Shown one piece after another: positions 43,396 through 52,872 of a stretch of DNA of 64,000 nt (position 1 is its first letter; each line of letters begins with the position of its first letter). Source of the DNA: Brucella pseudogrignonensis (GTDB taxonomy: Bacteria; Pseudomonadota; Alphaproteobacteria; Rhizobiales; Rhizobiaceae); NCBI RefSeq assembly GCF_002252525.1, contig NZ_NNRM01000015.1:1-64000 (forward strand), in the 5' to 3' direction. The notes below the pieces were generated by a model. That model was not told the DNA's origin, ran no database searches, and worked only from the letters and a program-made list of their open reading frames with translations. The position numbers and the translations under genes were made by a program.

Positions 43396-44508
43396 ATGCG
43401 CTTGGCCAATATCCTTCAACTCGGCGTCAAGGAGCTACGCGGTCTCGCCCGGGACCCTATGCTTGTCGTCCTTATCCTCTATGCCTTCACCCTGTCGATC
43501 TACACGGCCTCGACCTCGATGCCCGAGACGCTCAACAAGGCAGCCATCGCCGTCGTCGACGAGGACCAGTCGCCTGTCTCCTCCCGGATCCTGACCGCGT
43601 TCTATCCGCCTTATTTTTCCATTCCCAAGATCATATCGCAGCATGAGATGGACAGTCGCATGGATGCGGGGCTCGACACCTTCGCCCTCGACATTCCCCC
43701 GAATTTCCAGCGTGATCTGCTTGCCGGTCGAACGCCGACGATCCAGCTCAATGTCGACGCCACCCGCATGTCGCAGGCCTTCAGCGGCGGCGGCTATATC
43801 CAGTCCATCGTTTCCAGCGAAGTCAACGAGTATCTCGACCGCTACCGTGGAACCACCGAGGTTCCTGTGGATCTCGCTCTGCGTTCTCGCTTCAACCAGG
43901 AGCTCAACAAGGGTTGGTTCGGCGCCATTTCCAATGTGATCTCATCGATCACGATGCTTTCGATCGTGCTCACGGGCGCGGCGCTCATACGTGAACGCGA
44001 GCATGGCACCATCGAGCATCTTCTCGTGATGCCGGTGACGCCGACAGAGATCATGCTGAGCAAAATATGGTCGATGGGGCTGGTCGTGCTTGTTGCCTGC
44101 GCCGTGTCGATCGTGTTCGTCGTGCAGGGGGTTCTTCAGGTGCCGATCCAGGGTTCCGTCGGCCTTTTTCTGGCGGGTGCAGCGTTGCAGCTCATCGCCA
44201 CCACATGCATGGGAATTTTCCTTGCCACCATCGCCGGCTCGATGCCGCAGTTCGGCCTGCTGCTGATGCTGGTCCTGCTTCCTCTTCAGGTCCTTTCGGG
44301 CGGCCTCACACCGCGCGAAAGCATGCCGCAGATCATTCAGGACATCATGCTCGCGGCGCCAAACACCCACTTCGTGATCCTTGCACAATCGATCCTGTTT
44401 CGCGGCGCGGGCCTCGATGTGGTCTGGCCACAGCTGCTGGCTCTCGTGCTGATCGGCGCGGCGCTCTTTGTGTTTGCGCTCCGCCGCTTCCGAACCTTCT
44501 TGCAATAA
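43396..44508 (+). CDS. ABC-2 type permease (YhhJ-like)
   Basis: A 370-residue membrane protein: one N-terminal helix (about 20-40), a large periplasmic loop (about 45-170), and five C-terminal helices, with the ABC-2 motif EREHGTIEHLLVMPVTPTEIMLSKIW at about 197-222. It is the second permease half for RbbA, whose own fused permease is homologous. The gene begins 3 bases after rbbA, completing the exporter. Confidence 0.92.
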   Translation: MRLANILQLGVKELRGLARDPMLVVLILYAFTLSIYTASTSMPETLNKAAIAVVDEDQSPVSSRILTAFYPPYFSIPKIISQHEMDSRMDAGLDTFALDIPPNFQRDLLAGRTPTIQLNVDATRMSQAFSGGGYIQSIVSSEVNEYLDRYRGTTEVPVDLALRSRFNQELNKGWFGAISNVISSITMLSIVLTGAALIREREHGTIEHLLVMPVTPTEIMLSKIWSMGLVVLVACAVSIVFVVQGVLQVPIQGSVGLFLAGAALQLIATTCMGIFLATIAGSMPQFGLLLMLVLLPLQVLSGGLTPRESMPQIIQDIMLAAPNTHFVILAQSILFRGAGLDVVWPQLLALVLIGAALFVFALRRFRTFLQ

Positions 44509-44593
44509 GTGAGGCCGCGGTGATCCGCGCAGCCTTATCCAGGTAATCGATCGAAATACAGCAGCGATTTATTCGAACGGGAGGTTTGTCGTC

Positions 44594-45634
44594 ATGCAAG
44601 GACTTATGAAAGCTGCAATTGTTCATGAATTCGGAAAGCCACTGTTGATCGAAAACGTTCCGATACCCGTACCCGGCCCGGGCGAACTGCTGGTGAAAGT
44701 GGCCGCCTGTGGCGTGTGCCACACCGATCTGCATGCCGCCTCCGGCGACTGGCCGGTCAAGCCATCCCTGCCCTTCATTCCCGGCCATGAGGTAGCAGGC
44801 ACCGTCGCGGCACTCGGTCCAGGTGTCACGGACTTTGTAATCGGCGATGCCGTCGGCATCGCATGGCTCCATGACGCCTGCATGCGGTGCGAACATTGCG
44901 AAACCGGCTGGGAGACGCTTTGCAAGCATCAACACAATACGGGCTACAGCTGCGATGGAGGCTTCGCGGAATACGCGATTGCCAATGCTGCATTCGCCGC
45001 AAGACTGCCTGACGACGTTGATTTCGCGGCGGTCGCGCCTATTCTCTGCGCCGGGGTCACGACTTACAAAGGGCTCAAGGAAACCGAAGCGCGACCCGGG
45101 CAATGGGTCGCAATCTCCGGCATCGGCGGCCTGGGCCAGGTAGCCATCCAATACGCCAAAGCAATGGGACTGAAGGTCGTTGCACTGGATTTGGCGTCTG
45201 AGAAGCTCACATTGGCCAGAAGAACCGGAGCCGATCTGGCGCTTGACGCGCGGTCCCCGGACGCCATCGCCGAGGCCCTCGAAGCAACAGGCGGCGGAGC
45301 ACACGGAGTGCTCGTCACCGCGGTATCGCCTCCGGCGTTCTCGCAGGCGCTCCAGCTCGTTCGACGAAAAGGCACCGTTGCTTTGGTCGGATTGCCGCCA
45401 GGCGAATTCGCGACCCCTATTTTCGATGTCGTCCTGAAGCGCATAACCGTGCGGGGCTCAATCGTCGGCACGCGCCGGGATCTTGACGAGGCCATCGCCT
45501 TTTTTGCCGAAGGCAAAATCAAGGCTCAGGTCACGCCGGCGCCGCTTGAGGACATCAACCGGATATTTCAGGAGCTGAAAGCCGGCCGCGTCGACGGCCG
45601 TGTGGTTCTCGACATGACAGGCAAGGCAGCCTGA
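44594..45634 (+). CDS. Zinc-dependent alcohol dehydrogenase (AdhP-type)
   Basis: A 346-residue medium-chain dehydrogenase. Catalytic zinc ligands are in CGVCHTD, GHEVAG and later Cys, and the structural zinc site is the cluster CMRCEHCETGWETLC. The NAD-binding motif is GIGGLGQVAIQYA. It probably reduces acetaldehyde to ethanol or oxidises alcohols, fitting a fermentative island. A GGGAGG site lies before the ATG. No regulon palindrome was seen directly upstream. Confidence 0.92.
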   Translation: MQGLMKAAIVHEFGKPLLIENVPIPVPGPGELLVKVAACGVCHTDLHAASGDWPVKPSLPFIPGHEVAGTVAALGPGVTDFVIGDAVGIAWLHDACMRCEHCETGWETLCKHQHNTGYSCDGGFAEYAIANAAFAARLPDDVDFAAVAPILCAGVTTYKGLKETEARPGQWVAISGIGGLGQVAIQYAKAMGLKVVALDLASEKLTLARRTGADLALDARSPDAIAEALEATGGGAHGVLVTAVSPPAFSQALQLVRRKGTVALVGLPPGEFATPIFDVVLKRITVRGSIVGTRRDLDEAIAFFAEGKIKAQVTPAPLEDINRIFQELKAGRVDGRVVLDMTGKAA

Positions 45635-45671
45635 TCAGTTTGGCGCTGCGGTTTTTGAAAAGGGGTTAGAC

Positions 45672-46322
45672 ATGATCACATCCGACATCATGACGCGGGA
45701 CGTTGCCACGATCAGTGTGGATGCTCATGTGCGTCACGCTGTTTCAGTCATGCTGGAGCGTGGCGTCAGCGGTCTGCCGGTGACGGATAGCGACGGAAAG
45801 CTCGTTGGGATCATTACGGAAGGCGATCTGATGTCCCGCAAGGAGATCGGAAGGTCTTTGCTCGATCGGCAGGACCATCCGATGACCGATGAGAACGATC
45901 TTAAAAATTACATTCATTGCAACAGCTGGCGCGTTGGTGATGTCATGTCCCCGGAAGTTGTGACAGTAGCTGATACCACCTCCTTGGCGACGGTGACCGA
46001 GATGATGCTGAGCCGCAACATCAAGCGTATTCCGGTAACGTCCGACCGTGCGGTTATCGGGATCGTCAGCCGCCGCGACCTTTTAAAGGCGACCTCCTTT
46101 TCGGGTATCGAACACATTGCGCGTGGAGACGAAGGTATCAGGCTTGCAGCTTCGGCGCGTATCCGCAATGACCTCGGATTTGATCCGGAAAGGCTGAAGA
46201 TCGACGTGCACGGCGGGACGGTCGCGGTCACCGGAGTACATTTGACAGATCTTCAACTCCGGGCCGTGAAATGTGTCATCGAGGGCATACCGGGTGCGAG
46301 CTTCTCCGGCAAACCGACTTGA
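45672..46322 (+). CDS. CBS-pair protein with C-terminal BON domain
   Basis: A 216-residue protein: CBS 1 (about 8-58, VRHAVSVMLERGVSGLPVTDSDGKLVGIITEGDL), a linker, CBS 2 (about 92-145, VMSPEVVTVADTTSLATVTEMMLSRNIKRIPV ... IVSRRDLL) and a BON domain (about 157-212). The CBS pair likely senses adenosine nucleotides and BON may contact membrane or another protein. It is 37 bases after the alcohol dehydrogenase and may be cotranscribed. Confidence 0.9.
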   Translation: MITSDIMTRDVATISVDAHVRHAVSVMLERGVSGLPVTDSDGKLVGIITEGDLMSRKEIGRSLLDRQDHPMTDENDLKNYIHCNSWRVGDVMSPEVVTVADTTSLATVTEMMLSRNIKRIPVTSDRAVIGIVSRRDLLKATSFSGIEHIARGDEGIRLAASARIRNDLGFDPERLKIDVHGGTVAVTGVHLTDLQLRAVKCVIEGIPGASFSGKPT

Positions 46323-46535
46323 TATTGTCTTCGCCCAAACCGATGTTGATCGATATCTACGCTTGGCATCCGGTATACCTTACCTGACTGCGCCGGATAT
46401 CGAAGCGCGGCTCCTTTCCCAGAATTCGGTCAGCAAGCAGACAATGCAGCGCGAGATCGTTGACCGACGCCTTGGTTGAACACAACAGCCCAGGAATCAG
46501 CCTTCGGGAAAGTGCCATAGCGTTGAATTCTACTA

Positions 46536-46551
46536 GTCATCATCTGTTGAC
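46536..46551. promoter_or_regulatory. Regulon palindrome site 4 (before the arginine deiminase operon)
   Basis: GTCATCATCTGTTGAC: matches GTCAWC-N4-GWTGAY. It lies 133 bases before the permease start at 46684 and overlaps the FNR/FixK-like site by five bases. Confidence 0.6.
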
Positions 46552-46560
46552 TCAGATCAA
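46547..46560. promoter_or_regulatory. FNR/FixK-like anaerobox
   Basis: TTGACTCAGATCAA fits the FNR/FixK consensus TTGAY-N4-RTCAA. It is 124 bases before the arginine deiminase operon. Such operons are under Anr/FNR control in Pseudomonas, so low-oxygen induction is likely. Confidence 0.65.
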
Positions 46561-46683
46561 TTCCCTGGCCTAGAAAATAAGCAATGGTCACTTTGGCTCG
46601 ATGGAGAAGCCTTTCTCTGTTCCGGAGCATTCGCTTGCGGTCAGATGCCAGCTTAGCTTGTCAACTATTTCCTGGGAGGGGGT

Positions 46684-48117
46684 ATGAGCACTGTTTCTGA
46701 AGCACCGGAGGAACGACGTTTTCAGTTCCCAACCGCATTCACCATCCTCTTTGGCTTGATCGTTCTAGTCGCCGCACTCACATGGATCATACCGGCCGGG
46801 CAGTACGACCGTGTTCAGAATGCGGCCCTGAACAAGCAAGTGCCCGTCGCCGGGACCTATGCGGTCGCTGAGCCGGCGCCGCAGGGGATAGTCGACATCA
46901 TCATGGCGCCAATCCGCGGGTTCTACGACCCCGCAGCCGGCACCGCAAACGCCATCGATGTCGCTCTTTTCGTCCTGGTGATTGGCGGGTTCATCGGGGT
47001 CGTCACCTCGACAGGCGCGATAAATGCCGGAATCGAGCGCGCTATGGCCAAGCTCAAGGGACGGGAAAAGTGGATGATCCCGTTCCTGATGGCGCTGTTT
47101 GCCTTCGGCGGCACCACCTATGGAATGGCCGAAGAAACGCTCGCTTTCTATATGCTGCTGATCCCGATTATGATCGCCGCGCGATATGACGCGGTTACCG
47201 CCGTCGCCATCATCCTCCTTGGAGCAGGCGTTGGTGTCTTGGGGTCCACGGTCAACGCATTTGCCACCGTTATCGCCTCTGACGCGGCCGGCGTGCCGTT
47301 CACGCAAGGGCTGGTTTTGCGCGTCGTCATTCTCGGGCTGAGCTGGCTCGCCTGCGTTGCCTACGTCATGCGGTATGCGGAACGGGTTCGGCTCGATCCG
47401 AGCAAATCGCTCGTCTACGACATGAAAGCCGACAACGAGAAGCTTTTCCTCAGCGCTCATCACGAGGGGACGATCGACTTCACCCTGGTACACAAGGTCG
47501 TGCTTGCGGTCTTCGGCATCACCTTCGTGGTGATGATCTGGGGTGTGCTCAAGGGCGGCTGGTGGATGGGCGAGATGAGCGGTCTCTTCCTCGCCTCCGC
47601 CATTGTCATAGGCGTCATTGCGCGAACGGGTGAGAAGAACTTCACGGATGCCTTCGTTAACGGAGCACGCGACCTTCTCGGTGTTGCCCTGATCATAGGT
47701 CTGGCGCGCGGCATCGTTGTCATCATGGATGAGGGCAAGATTACCGACACCATACTGCATTGGGCCGAAGGTTCGGTCGCAGGCCTCGGCAAGGTCGCCT
47801 TTATCAACGTGATGTACTGGCTTCAGATCCTGCTGTCGTTCTTCGTGCCGTCGTCGTCGGGTCTTGCAGTCCTGTCGATGCCGATCATGGCCCCGGTCGC
47901 CGATTTTGCCGGCGTGGGCCGCGATCTGGTGGTCACTGCCTATCAGTCGGCGAATGGCATCGTGAATCTCATTAATCCGACCTTCGCCGTGGTCATGGGT
48001 GCGCTCGCCATAGGTCGCATCCCATACGAACGGTGGCTGCGCTTCATGTGGCCGCTTCTCGTGATCCTCACCGTCATCATCATGGCGAGCCTCAGCATCG
48101 CCGCCATCATCGTCTGA
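46684..48117 (+). CDS. YfcC-family permease, probable arginine/ornithine transporter
   Basis: A 477-residue protein with about twelve hydrophobic segments. The phrases [23 protein letters not shown] and [21 protein letters not shown] are typical of the YfcC/DcuC-like group. As first gene of the arcABC operon it takes the place of ArcD and most likely exchanges arginine for ornithine; this is inferred from context. It is 11 bases before arcA. Confidence 0.85.
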   Translation: MSTVSEAPEERRFQFPTAFTILFGLIVLVAALTWIIPAGQYDRVQNAALNKQVPVAGTYAVAEPAPQGIVDIIMAPIRGFYDPAAGTANAIDVALFVLVIGGFIGVVTSTGAINAGIERAMAKLKGREKWMIPFLMALFAFGGTTYGMAEETLAFYMLLIPIMIAARYDAVTAVAIILLGAGVGVLGSTVNAFATVIASDAAGVPFTQGLVLRVVILGLSWLACVAYVMRYAERVRLDPSKSLVYDMKADNEKLFLSAHHEGTIDFTLVHKVVLAVFGITFVVMIWGVLKGGWWMGEMSGLFLASAIVIGVIARTGEKNFTDAFVNGARDLLGVALIIGLARGIVVIMDEGKITDTILHWAEGSVAGLGKVAFINVMYWLQILLSFFVPSSSGLAVLSMPIMAPVADFAGVGRDLVVTAYQSANGIVNLINPTFAVVMGALAIGRIPYERWLRFMWPLLVILTVIIMASLSIAAIIV

Positions 48118-48128
48118 AGGAGATTGTC

Positions 48129-49355
48129 ATGCCCCACGCCTACGGAGTCCATTCCGAGGTCGGCAAGCTTCGGCGCGTTCTGGTCCATCGACCTGGGGCA
48201 GCGCTTGCCCGGCTCACCCCGTCGAATTGCCACGAACTGCTCTTCGACGACGTCATCTGGGTCAAGCAGGCCCGCGTCGAGCATCTGACCTTCGTGGACG
48301 CCATGCGCCATCGCGGCGTCGAGGTCGTGTTTCTGCGCGAGATGCTGGTAGAAACGCTACAGATTCCCGAGGCTCGCCGATGGCTTCTTGAACGGCGGGT
48401 CAATGACGACACGGTTGGCGTCGGCTTCGCCGATGATCTCAGGGCGCATCTGATGGAGATCGAGGCGGACGCCCTTTCCCTGATCCTGCTGGGCGGACTG
48501 AGCAAGACGGAGTTACCGATCAAAAGCGCCGGCCTTCTCGCCGAAACGCTGCGGCCGGAGGATTTTGTCCTGCCGCCGCTTCCCAATCACCTCTTTACCC
48601 GTGACACGACCTGCTGGATCTATGGCGGCGTCACGCTCAATCCGATGCGCTGGAACGCGCGCAAGCTCGAGACCGTCAACATCGCCGCCATCTATCGCTT
48701 CCACCCGGATTTCCGCGACATGGGCTTCCCGGTCTGGTGGGGCGATCCCGACAAGGACCACGGCCTTGCCACTCTCGAGGGGGGCGACGTCATGCCGATC
48801 GGCAACGGAACGGTTCTTGTGGGCATGGGCGAGCGGACGACACCACAGGCCGTCGGTCAGCTCGCGCGGTCGCTGTTCGCACAGGGCGGCGCGGAAAGAG
48901 TGATCGCCTGCAAACTGCCTATCGAGCGCGCCTCCATGCACCTCGACACCGTCTTCAGCTTCTGCGACCGCGATCTCGTGACGCTGTTTGCGGATGTCGC
49001 CCACAAGATCGAGCCCTATTCCATTCGTCCGGGCGAGCGCGAAGGCACGATCGATGTACGCAAGGAAGAGCGGCCGCTCGTAGAGGTCGCGGCCGAGGTG
49101 CTGGGGCTGAAGCAGTTGCGCGTGGTCGAGACGGGCGGCGATGCCTATGTCGCTGAACGCGAGCAATGGGATGACGGCAACAACGTCGTGGCGCTCGAGC
49201 CTGGCGTCGTCGTCGCTTACGACCGCAACACCTACACCAACACCCAACTGCGCAAGGCAGGCGTAGAGGTCATCACCGTGCCGGGCGCCGAACTCGGCCG
49301 CGGCAGGGGTGGCGGTCATTGCATGACGTGCCCCCTCATCCGGGATCCGGTTTAA
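48129..49355 (+). CDS. arcA: Arginine deiminase
   Basis: A 408-residue enzyme hydrolysing arginine to citrulline and ammonia. Motifs: [18 protein letters not shown], the FTRDTTCWI segment, THLEGGDV-like [10 protein letters not shown], and the catalytic Cys398 in [10 protein letters not shown] near the C-terminus. The start at 48129 removes a histidine-rich shadow. First enzyme of an ATP-yielding pathway. Confidence 0.95.
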   Translation: MPHAYGVHSEVGKLRRVLVHRPGAALARLTPSNCHELLFDDVIWVKQARVEHLTFVDAMRHRGVEVVFLREMLVETLQIPEARRWLLERRVNDDTVGVGFADDLRAHLMEIEADALSLILLGGLSKTELPIKSAGLLAETLRPEDFVLPPLPNHLFTRDTTCWIYGGVTLNPMRWNARKLETVNIAAIYRFHPDFRDMGFPVWWGDPDKDHGLATLEGGDVMPIGNGTVLVGMGERTTPQAVGQLARSLFAQGGAERVIACKLPIERASMHLDTVFSFCDRDLVTLFADVAHKIEPYSIRPGEREGTIDVRKEERPLVEVAAEVLGLKQLRVVETGGDAYVAEREQWDDGNNVVALEPGVVVAYDRNTYTNTQLRKAGVEVITVPGAELGRGRGGGHCMTCPLIRDPV

Positions 49356-49367
49356 AGGAGGTCTATC

Positions 49368-50369
49368 ATGCCCGTTAACCTGAGAGGTCGCAGTGTCCTG
49401 AAGCTGCTCGATTTCACGCCGGACGAGATCCGTTTCCTGCTCAAACTGTCAGCTTCGCTCAAGCAGGCGAAATATGGCGGCTACGAGGAGCAACGCCTGA
49501 AAGGCAAGAACGTCGCGCTGATCTTCGAGAAGGATTCGACGCGCACACGCACGGGTTTCGAGGTGGCCGCCTATGACCAGGGCGCCCACGTTACCTATCT
49601 CGGGCCAACCGGCACCCAGATCGGCAAGAAGGAGTCGATGAAGGATACCGCCCGCGTTCTCGGGCGGATGTATGACGGCATCGAGTATCGCGGCTTCGGA
49701 CAGGAACAGGCGGAAACCTTGGCGGCCTATGCCGGCGTTCCGGTCTACAACGGACTGACCGACGAGTTCCATCCGACGCAGATTCTCGCCGATTTCCTGA
49801 CCATGCGGGAATACACGCGCAAGCACCTGTCCCAGGTAAGTTTCGCCTTCCTCGGTGACGCCGGAAACAACATGGGCAACTCGCTGCTGGCAGGCGCCGC
49901 GCAGATCGGCATGGATGTGCGCCTCGGCGCGCCGAAAGCCTGCTGGCCTGAGGACCATTTGGTGCGTCAGTGCCAGGAGATCGCAGCCAGGACCGGTGCG
50001 AAGATCGCCCTGACCGAAGATCCTTACGAGGCCGTCAACGGCTGCGATTTCGTCTACACCGATGTGTGGGTGTCAATGGGGGAGCCGGACTCGGTCTGGA
50101 AGGAACGCATTGAACTGCTCACACCCTATCGTGTCACCGCTGGCATCATGGCGGCGACGGGCAATCCGCATGCGAAATTCATGCACTGCCTGCCCGCGTT
50201 CCACAATCGCGAGACCGAGGTCGGCGAGAAGATCTTCCAGCAATACGGCATCGACAGCATGGAAGTGACCGAAGAGGTCTTCGAGTCCGAAGCGTCCATC
50301 GTCTTCGACCAGGCGGAAAACCGAATGCACACGATCAAGGCCCTGCTGGTCGCAACCTTGGGGTCGTGA
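49368..50369 (+). CDS. arcB: Ornithine carbamoyltransferase (catabolic)
   Basis: A 333-residue transferase splitting citrulline with phosphate to ornithine and carbamoyl phosphate in this pathway direction. Conserved: [14 protein letters not shown] (carbamoyl phosphate binding), [14 protein letters not shown], and [10 protein letters not shown] with the ornithine-binding cysteine. It begins 12 bases after arcA and ends one base before arcC. Confidence 0.95.
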   Translation: MPVNLRGRSVLKLLDFTPDEIRFLLKLSASLKQAKYGGYEEQRLKGKNVALIFEKDSTRTRTGFEVAAYDQGAHVTYLGPTGTQIGKKESMKDTARVLGRMYDGIEYRGFGQEQAETLAAYAGVPVYNGLTDEFHPTQILADFLTMREYTRKHLSQVSFAFLGDAGNNMGNSLLAGAAQIGMDVRLGAPKACWPEDHLVRQCQEIAARTGAKIALTEDPYEAVNGCDFVYTDVWVSMGEPDSVWKERIELLTPYRVTAGIMAATGNPHAKFMHCLPAFHNRETEVGEKIFQQYGIDSMEVTEEVFESEASIVFDQAENRMHTIKALLVATLGS

Positions 50370-50370
50370 C

Positions 50371-51297
50371 ATGAGGGTCGTGATAGCACTGGGCGGCAAT
50401 GCGCTCCTCAAGCGCGGCGAGCCAATGACGGCCGATGCGCAACGCACCAACGTTCGCAAGGCGGCCGCAGCGATGGCCGATCTGGCGCGCGACCATGACA
50501 TCGTGGTCGCCCATGGAAACGGACCACAGGTCGGTCTCCTCGCCTTACAGGCGGCGGCCTACAAAGACGTCGACCCCTATCCGCTCGATGTCCTGGGTGC
50601 AGAGAGCGTCGGCATGATCGGCTATCTGGTCGAGCAGGAGCTGACCAATGCGATGCCTGCGGGTTCAAGGATCGCGACACTGCTGACCCAGATAGAGGTG
50701 GACCGGGACGATCCCGCCTTCGCTCGCGCGGAAAAGCCGATAGGTCCGGTCTACACGCAGAACGAGGCGCTAAAGGCGAAAGAGGCACATGGCTGGCCTG
50801 TGGTAGAAGAAGCGCAGGGCCGCTGGCGCCGGGTCGTCCCGTCACCACTACCTCAGCATATTACCCAGATCGAGACGATCAGGCTCCTTGTCGAGGCTGG
50901 CGTCACTGTCATCTGCGCCGGCGGTGGAGGTATCCCGGTCATGCGCGAAGCCGATGGGACGCTTCGGGGACTGGAAGCGGTGATCGACAAGGACAGAGCA
51001 GCCGGGCTTCTCGCCAAGGCGCTCGGGGCCGACGCTTTCCTGATGCTGACCGACGTGGACGCTGTTTATGAGGGGTGGGGAACGGTCGATAGGCGGCCGA
51101 TCCGCAAAGTAACGCCTGCCGAGTTGACCAGCGACGTGTTCGCGGCCGGGTCCATGCGACCGAAAGTCGAAGCGGCGTGCGATTTTGCGAACGCGGGCGG
51201 GATTGCTGGAATAGGCCGGCTTGAAGATGCGCGCGGGATTCTGGAAGGGCGGCAAGGCACGTTGGTGACGCTTCAGGCGATCAATCAAGCGAGCTGA
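50371..51297 (+). CDS. arcC: Carbamate kinase
   Basis: A 308-residue kinase making ATP from carbamoyl phosphate and ADP. Motifs include VIALGGNALLKRGEPM at the start, AHGNGPQVGLLALQ, and CAGGGGIPV in the middle, with a nucleotide part LTDVDAVYEGWG. It is the ATP-yielding last step of the arginine deiminase pathway. Confidence 0.95.
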   Translation: MRVVIALGGNALLKRGEPMTADAQRTNVRKAAAAMADLARDHDIVVAHGNGPQVGLLALQAAAYKDVDPYPLDVLGAESVGMIGYLVEQELTNAMPAGSRIATLLTQIEVDRDDPAFARAEKPIGPVYTQNEALKAKEAHGWPVVEEAQGRWRRVVPSPLPQHITQIETIRLLVEAGVTVICAGGGGIPVMREADGTLRGLEAVIDKDRAAGLLAKALGADAFLMLTDVDAVYEGWGTVDRRPIRKVTPAELTSDVFAAGSMRPKVEAACDFANAGGIAGIGRLEDARGILEGRQGTLVTLQAINQAS

Positions 51298-51399
51298 TAT
51301 CGCAAGTATTCATTGGCGGCGTTTCGACAGGCCCGCTCTTGCGTTTGCGTCGCACAATATATGCGTACGGCCGTGTTCTGCATTACTGAGGAGTGAGAT

Positions 51400-51735
51400 G
51401 TGCTGGATTCTGAAACTGCGATAGCTGGGCTTGACCAGGCGGTCGCACTGGTCGTGCCGCGGGAAATGCGGGAAGCCTTGTTCATTGCTGCCGCTCACGC
51501 ATGGAATACCGGCGAGGTCACCTTCGACCACGACCTTGCCATGGCGGTCGACGCTGTGGCGGAGATCCTCGCCCTTCCGCGCAAGGAAGTCATCGACTTG
51601 ATGATACAGGAATGGCTCCACGCCTCGGAGGGCTTCGTTTCAGTCGAAGACCGGCCGGATATCATATTTCGGCCTTCGCACATTCGTTCTGCCGAACAGG
51701 GCATGCCTACGGGCGTCCCTCCCATTGATAGCTGA
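51400..51735 (+). CDS. Unknown small helical protein
   Basis: A 111-residue protein, start GTG at 51400 behind GAGGAG. Helical, with DHDLAMAVDAVAEILALPRKEVIDLMIQEWLHASEGF; looks like a small all-alpha regulator or adaptor. No known family. It overlaps the second universal stress gene by 11 bases, so the two are coupled. Confidence 0.55.
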   Translation: MLDSETAIAGLDQAVALVVPREMREALFIAAAHAWNTGEVTFDHDLAMAVDAVAEILALPRKEVIDLMIQEWLHASEGFVSVEDRPDIIFRPSHIRSAEQGMPTGVPPIDS

Positions 51736-52639
51736 CGACCGAGCGCTCCGCGAACTGAAGGTGAGGACGGCATGGAGAACATGCCCCCCGAGACATATAC
51801 TTTTCGCAACGGATTTCTCGGCCCGTTGCGACAGGTCACAGGAGCGCGCCATTCAGTTGGCTCTTCAGTGGCAGGCGCGTCTGACGGTGGTTCATGTGAT
51901 CGAAGACGAAGACGACTTCCTTGAGCAGCCTGAGATGAGCTCTGTTCCGCGCGCCGTTTCGCGCAACGCTATACGCCTGCGTGAAGAGCTTACAGGTATT
52001 GATGGGCTCATAAGCGCCGTCGTCGTCAGACGAGGCCGTCCACTCGTCGAGATCAAGGAGATCGCTTTATGGGATAAAGCTGATCTGATCGTCACGGGAA
52101 TATCGCGCAACGAAACCGATGGTCGGTCCTTATTGGGCAGCACGACGACGTCTCTATTGCGAGAGAGCGGACTGCCCGTGCTTGTGGTGAAAAAGAAGTC
52201 GGTCGATACAGGCGACCGGATTGTCGTAGCGACAGATGTTTCCCCGGCTGCGTCTGCCGTGCTCGAAACCACTGTCAGGTTCTTCCGACCTGAAACCCTT
52301 ATTCTGTTCCATGCATTCGATCCTCCGTTCAAGAACTGGGTCGAGAACAAAGAGGCTTATAGTCACCAGTTCTCAAAAGATATCGCCCAACGAGCCAGAG
52401 ACACCCTGGATCAATCTCTGATGACAGGCGGAGCTTGCCAGGTTCAAGTCGTCACGCTGGAGGGCGATCCAGCGGGGCAACTGGCTGAATATGTCGACGA
52501 TAACGATATTGATCTGGTGATTGCCGGCACAGAAAGCAGGAGCACGATCCTGAACCTGTTTATCGACAGTGTGGCAGGCAATATTCTCCATGAGGTCCAG
52601 TGTGACATCATGATCGTTCCTAGCCATGCTCATCTTTGA
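51725..52639 (+). CDS. Tandem universal stress protein with degenerate ATP sites
   Basis: A 304-residue protein with two Usp domains (about 20-155 and 162-304; each starts with a phrase such as RHILFATDFSARCDRSQ or DRIVVATDVSPAASAVL). Neither domain keeps the G-x2-G-x9-G-S/T ATP-binding loop: the equivalents read TGISRNETDGRS and AGTESRSTILNLF. It may bind no nucleotide and act as a partner of the other Usp protein. The start is TTG at 51725, uncertain: no strong ribosome-binding site is seen and GTG at 51761 is an alternative. Confidence 0.85.
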   Translation: MIADDRALRELKVRTAWRTCPPRHILFATDFSARCDRSQERAIQLALQWQARLTVVHVIEDEDDFLEQPEMSSVPRAVSRNAIRLREELTGIDGLISAVVVRRGRPLVEIKEIALWDKADLIVTGISRNETDGRSLLGSTTTSLLRESGLPVLVVKKKSVDTGDRIVVATDVSPAASAVLETTVRFFRPETLILFHAFDPPFKNWVENKEAYSHQFSKDIAQRARDTLDQSLMTGGACQVQVVTLEGDPAGQLAEYVDDNDIDLVIAGTESRSTILNLFIDSVAGNILHEVQCDIMIVPSHAHL

Positions 52640-52872
52640 AGCATACCGCAGGCATCGAACCTGAGAAGATCCACGTCGTGCTCCGCGGGCACGGTTTCGA
52701 TAGTGAGAAGCCGAGCCCAAGGAGCCGTTGGATATCCGGCAAGGGCTTATAGTCATGTGGATTCCTCGCCGTGGACCGTCAGGGGGTGGAACGCGAGCTA
52801 TCGGGGCGTCATGCGAAGCCTGTTACGATCATTAGTTTCTCTATCGAAGATGCCCTAGTGCCACCGGCTGTC
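52640..52872. other. Convergent spacer between universal stress and P-type ATPase genes
   Basis: A 233-base gap between converging genes. A weak stem (CGTGC near 52676 with GCACG near 52688) is the only hairpin seen. No gene recognised. Confidence 0.35.

Larger units (their letters stand above)
46323..46683 (+). other. 361-base region before the arginine deiminase operon
   Basis: No full gene is seen. A frame continuing to the stop near 46479 contains a protein-like phrase (DIVFAQTDVDRYLRLASGIPYLTAPDIEARL) without a start of its own, possibly a gene remnant. The rest holds the regulatory sites listed separately and a GGGAGGGGG ribosome-binding site just before 46684. Confidence 0.45.

Noticed and set aside
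46547-46560. Idea that all palindromes are FNR/FixK boxes
   Set aside because: Only this site has TTGAY-N4-RTCAA; the other copies have arms reading TCAWC...GWTGA, which do not fit that family.
46765-47760. 331-codon open frame on minus
   Set aside because: Antisense of the YfcC permease; acidic/His-rich shadow composition.
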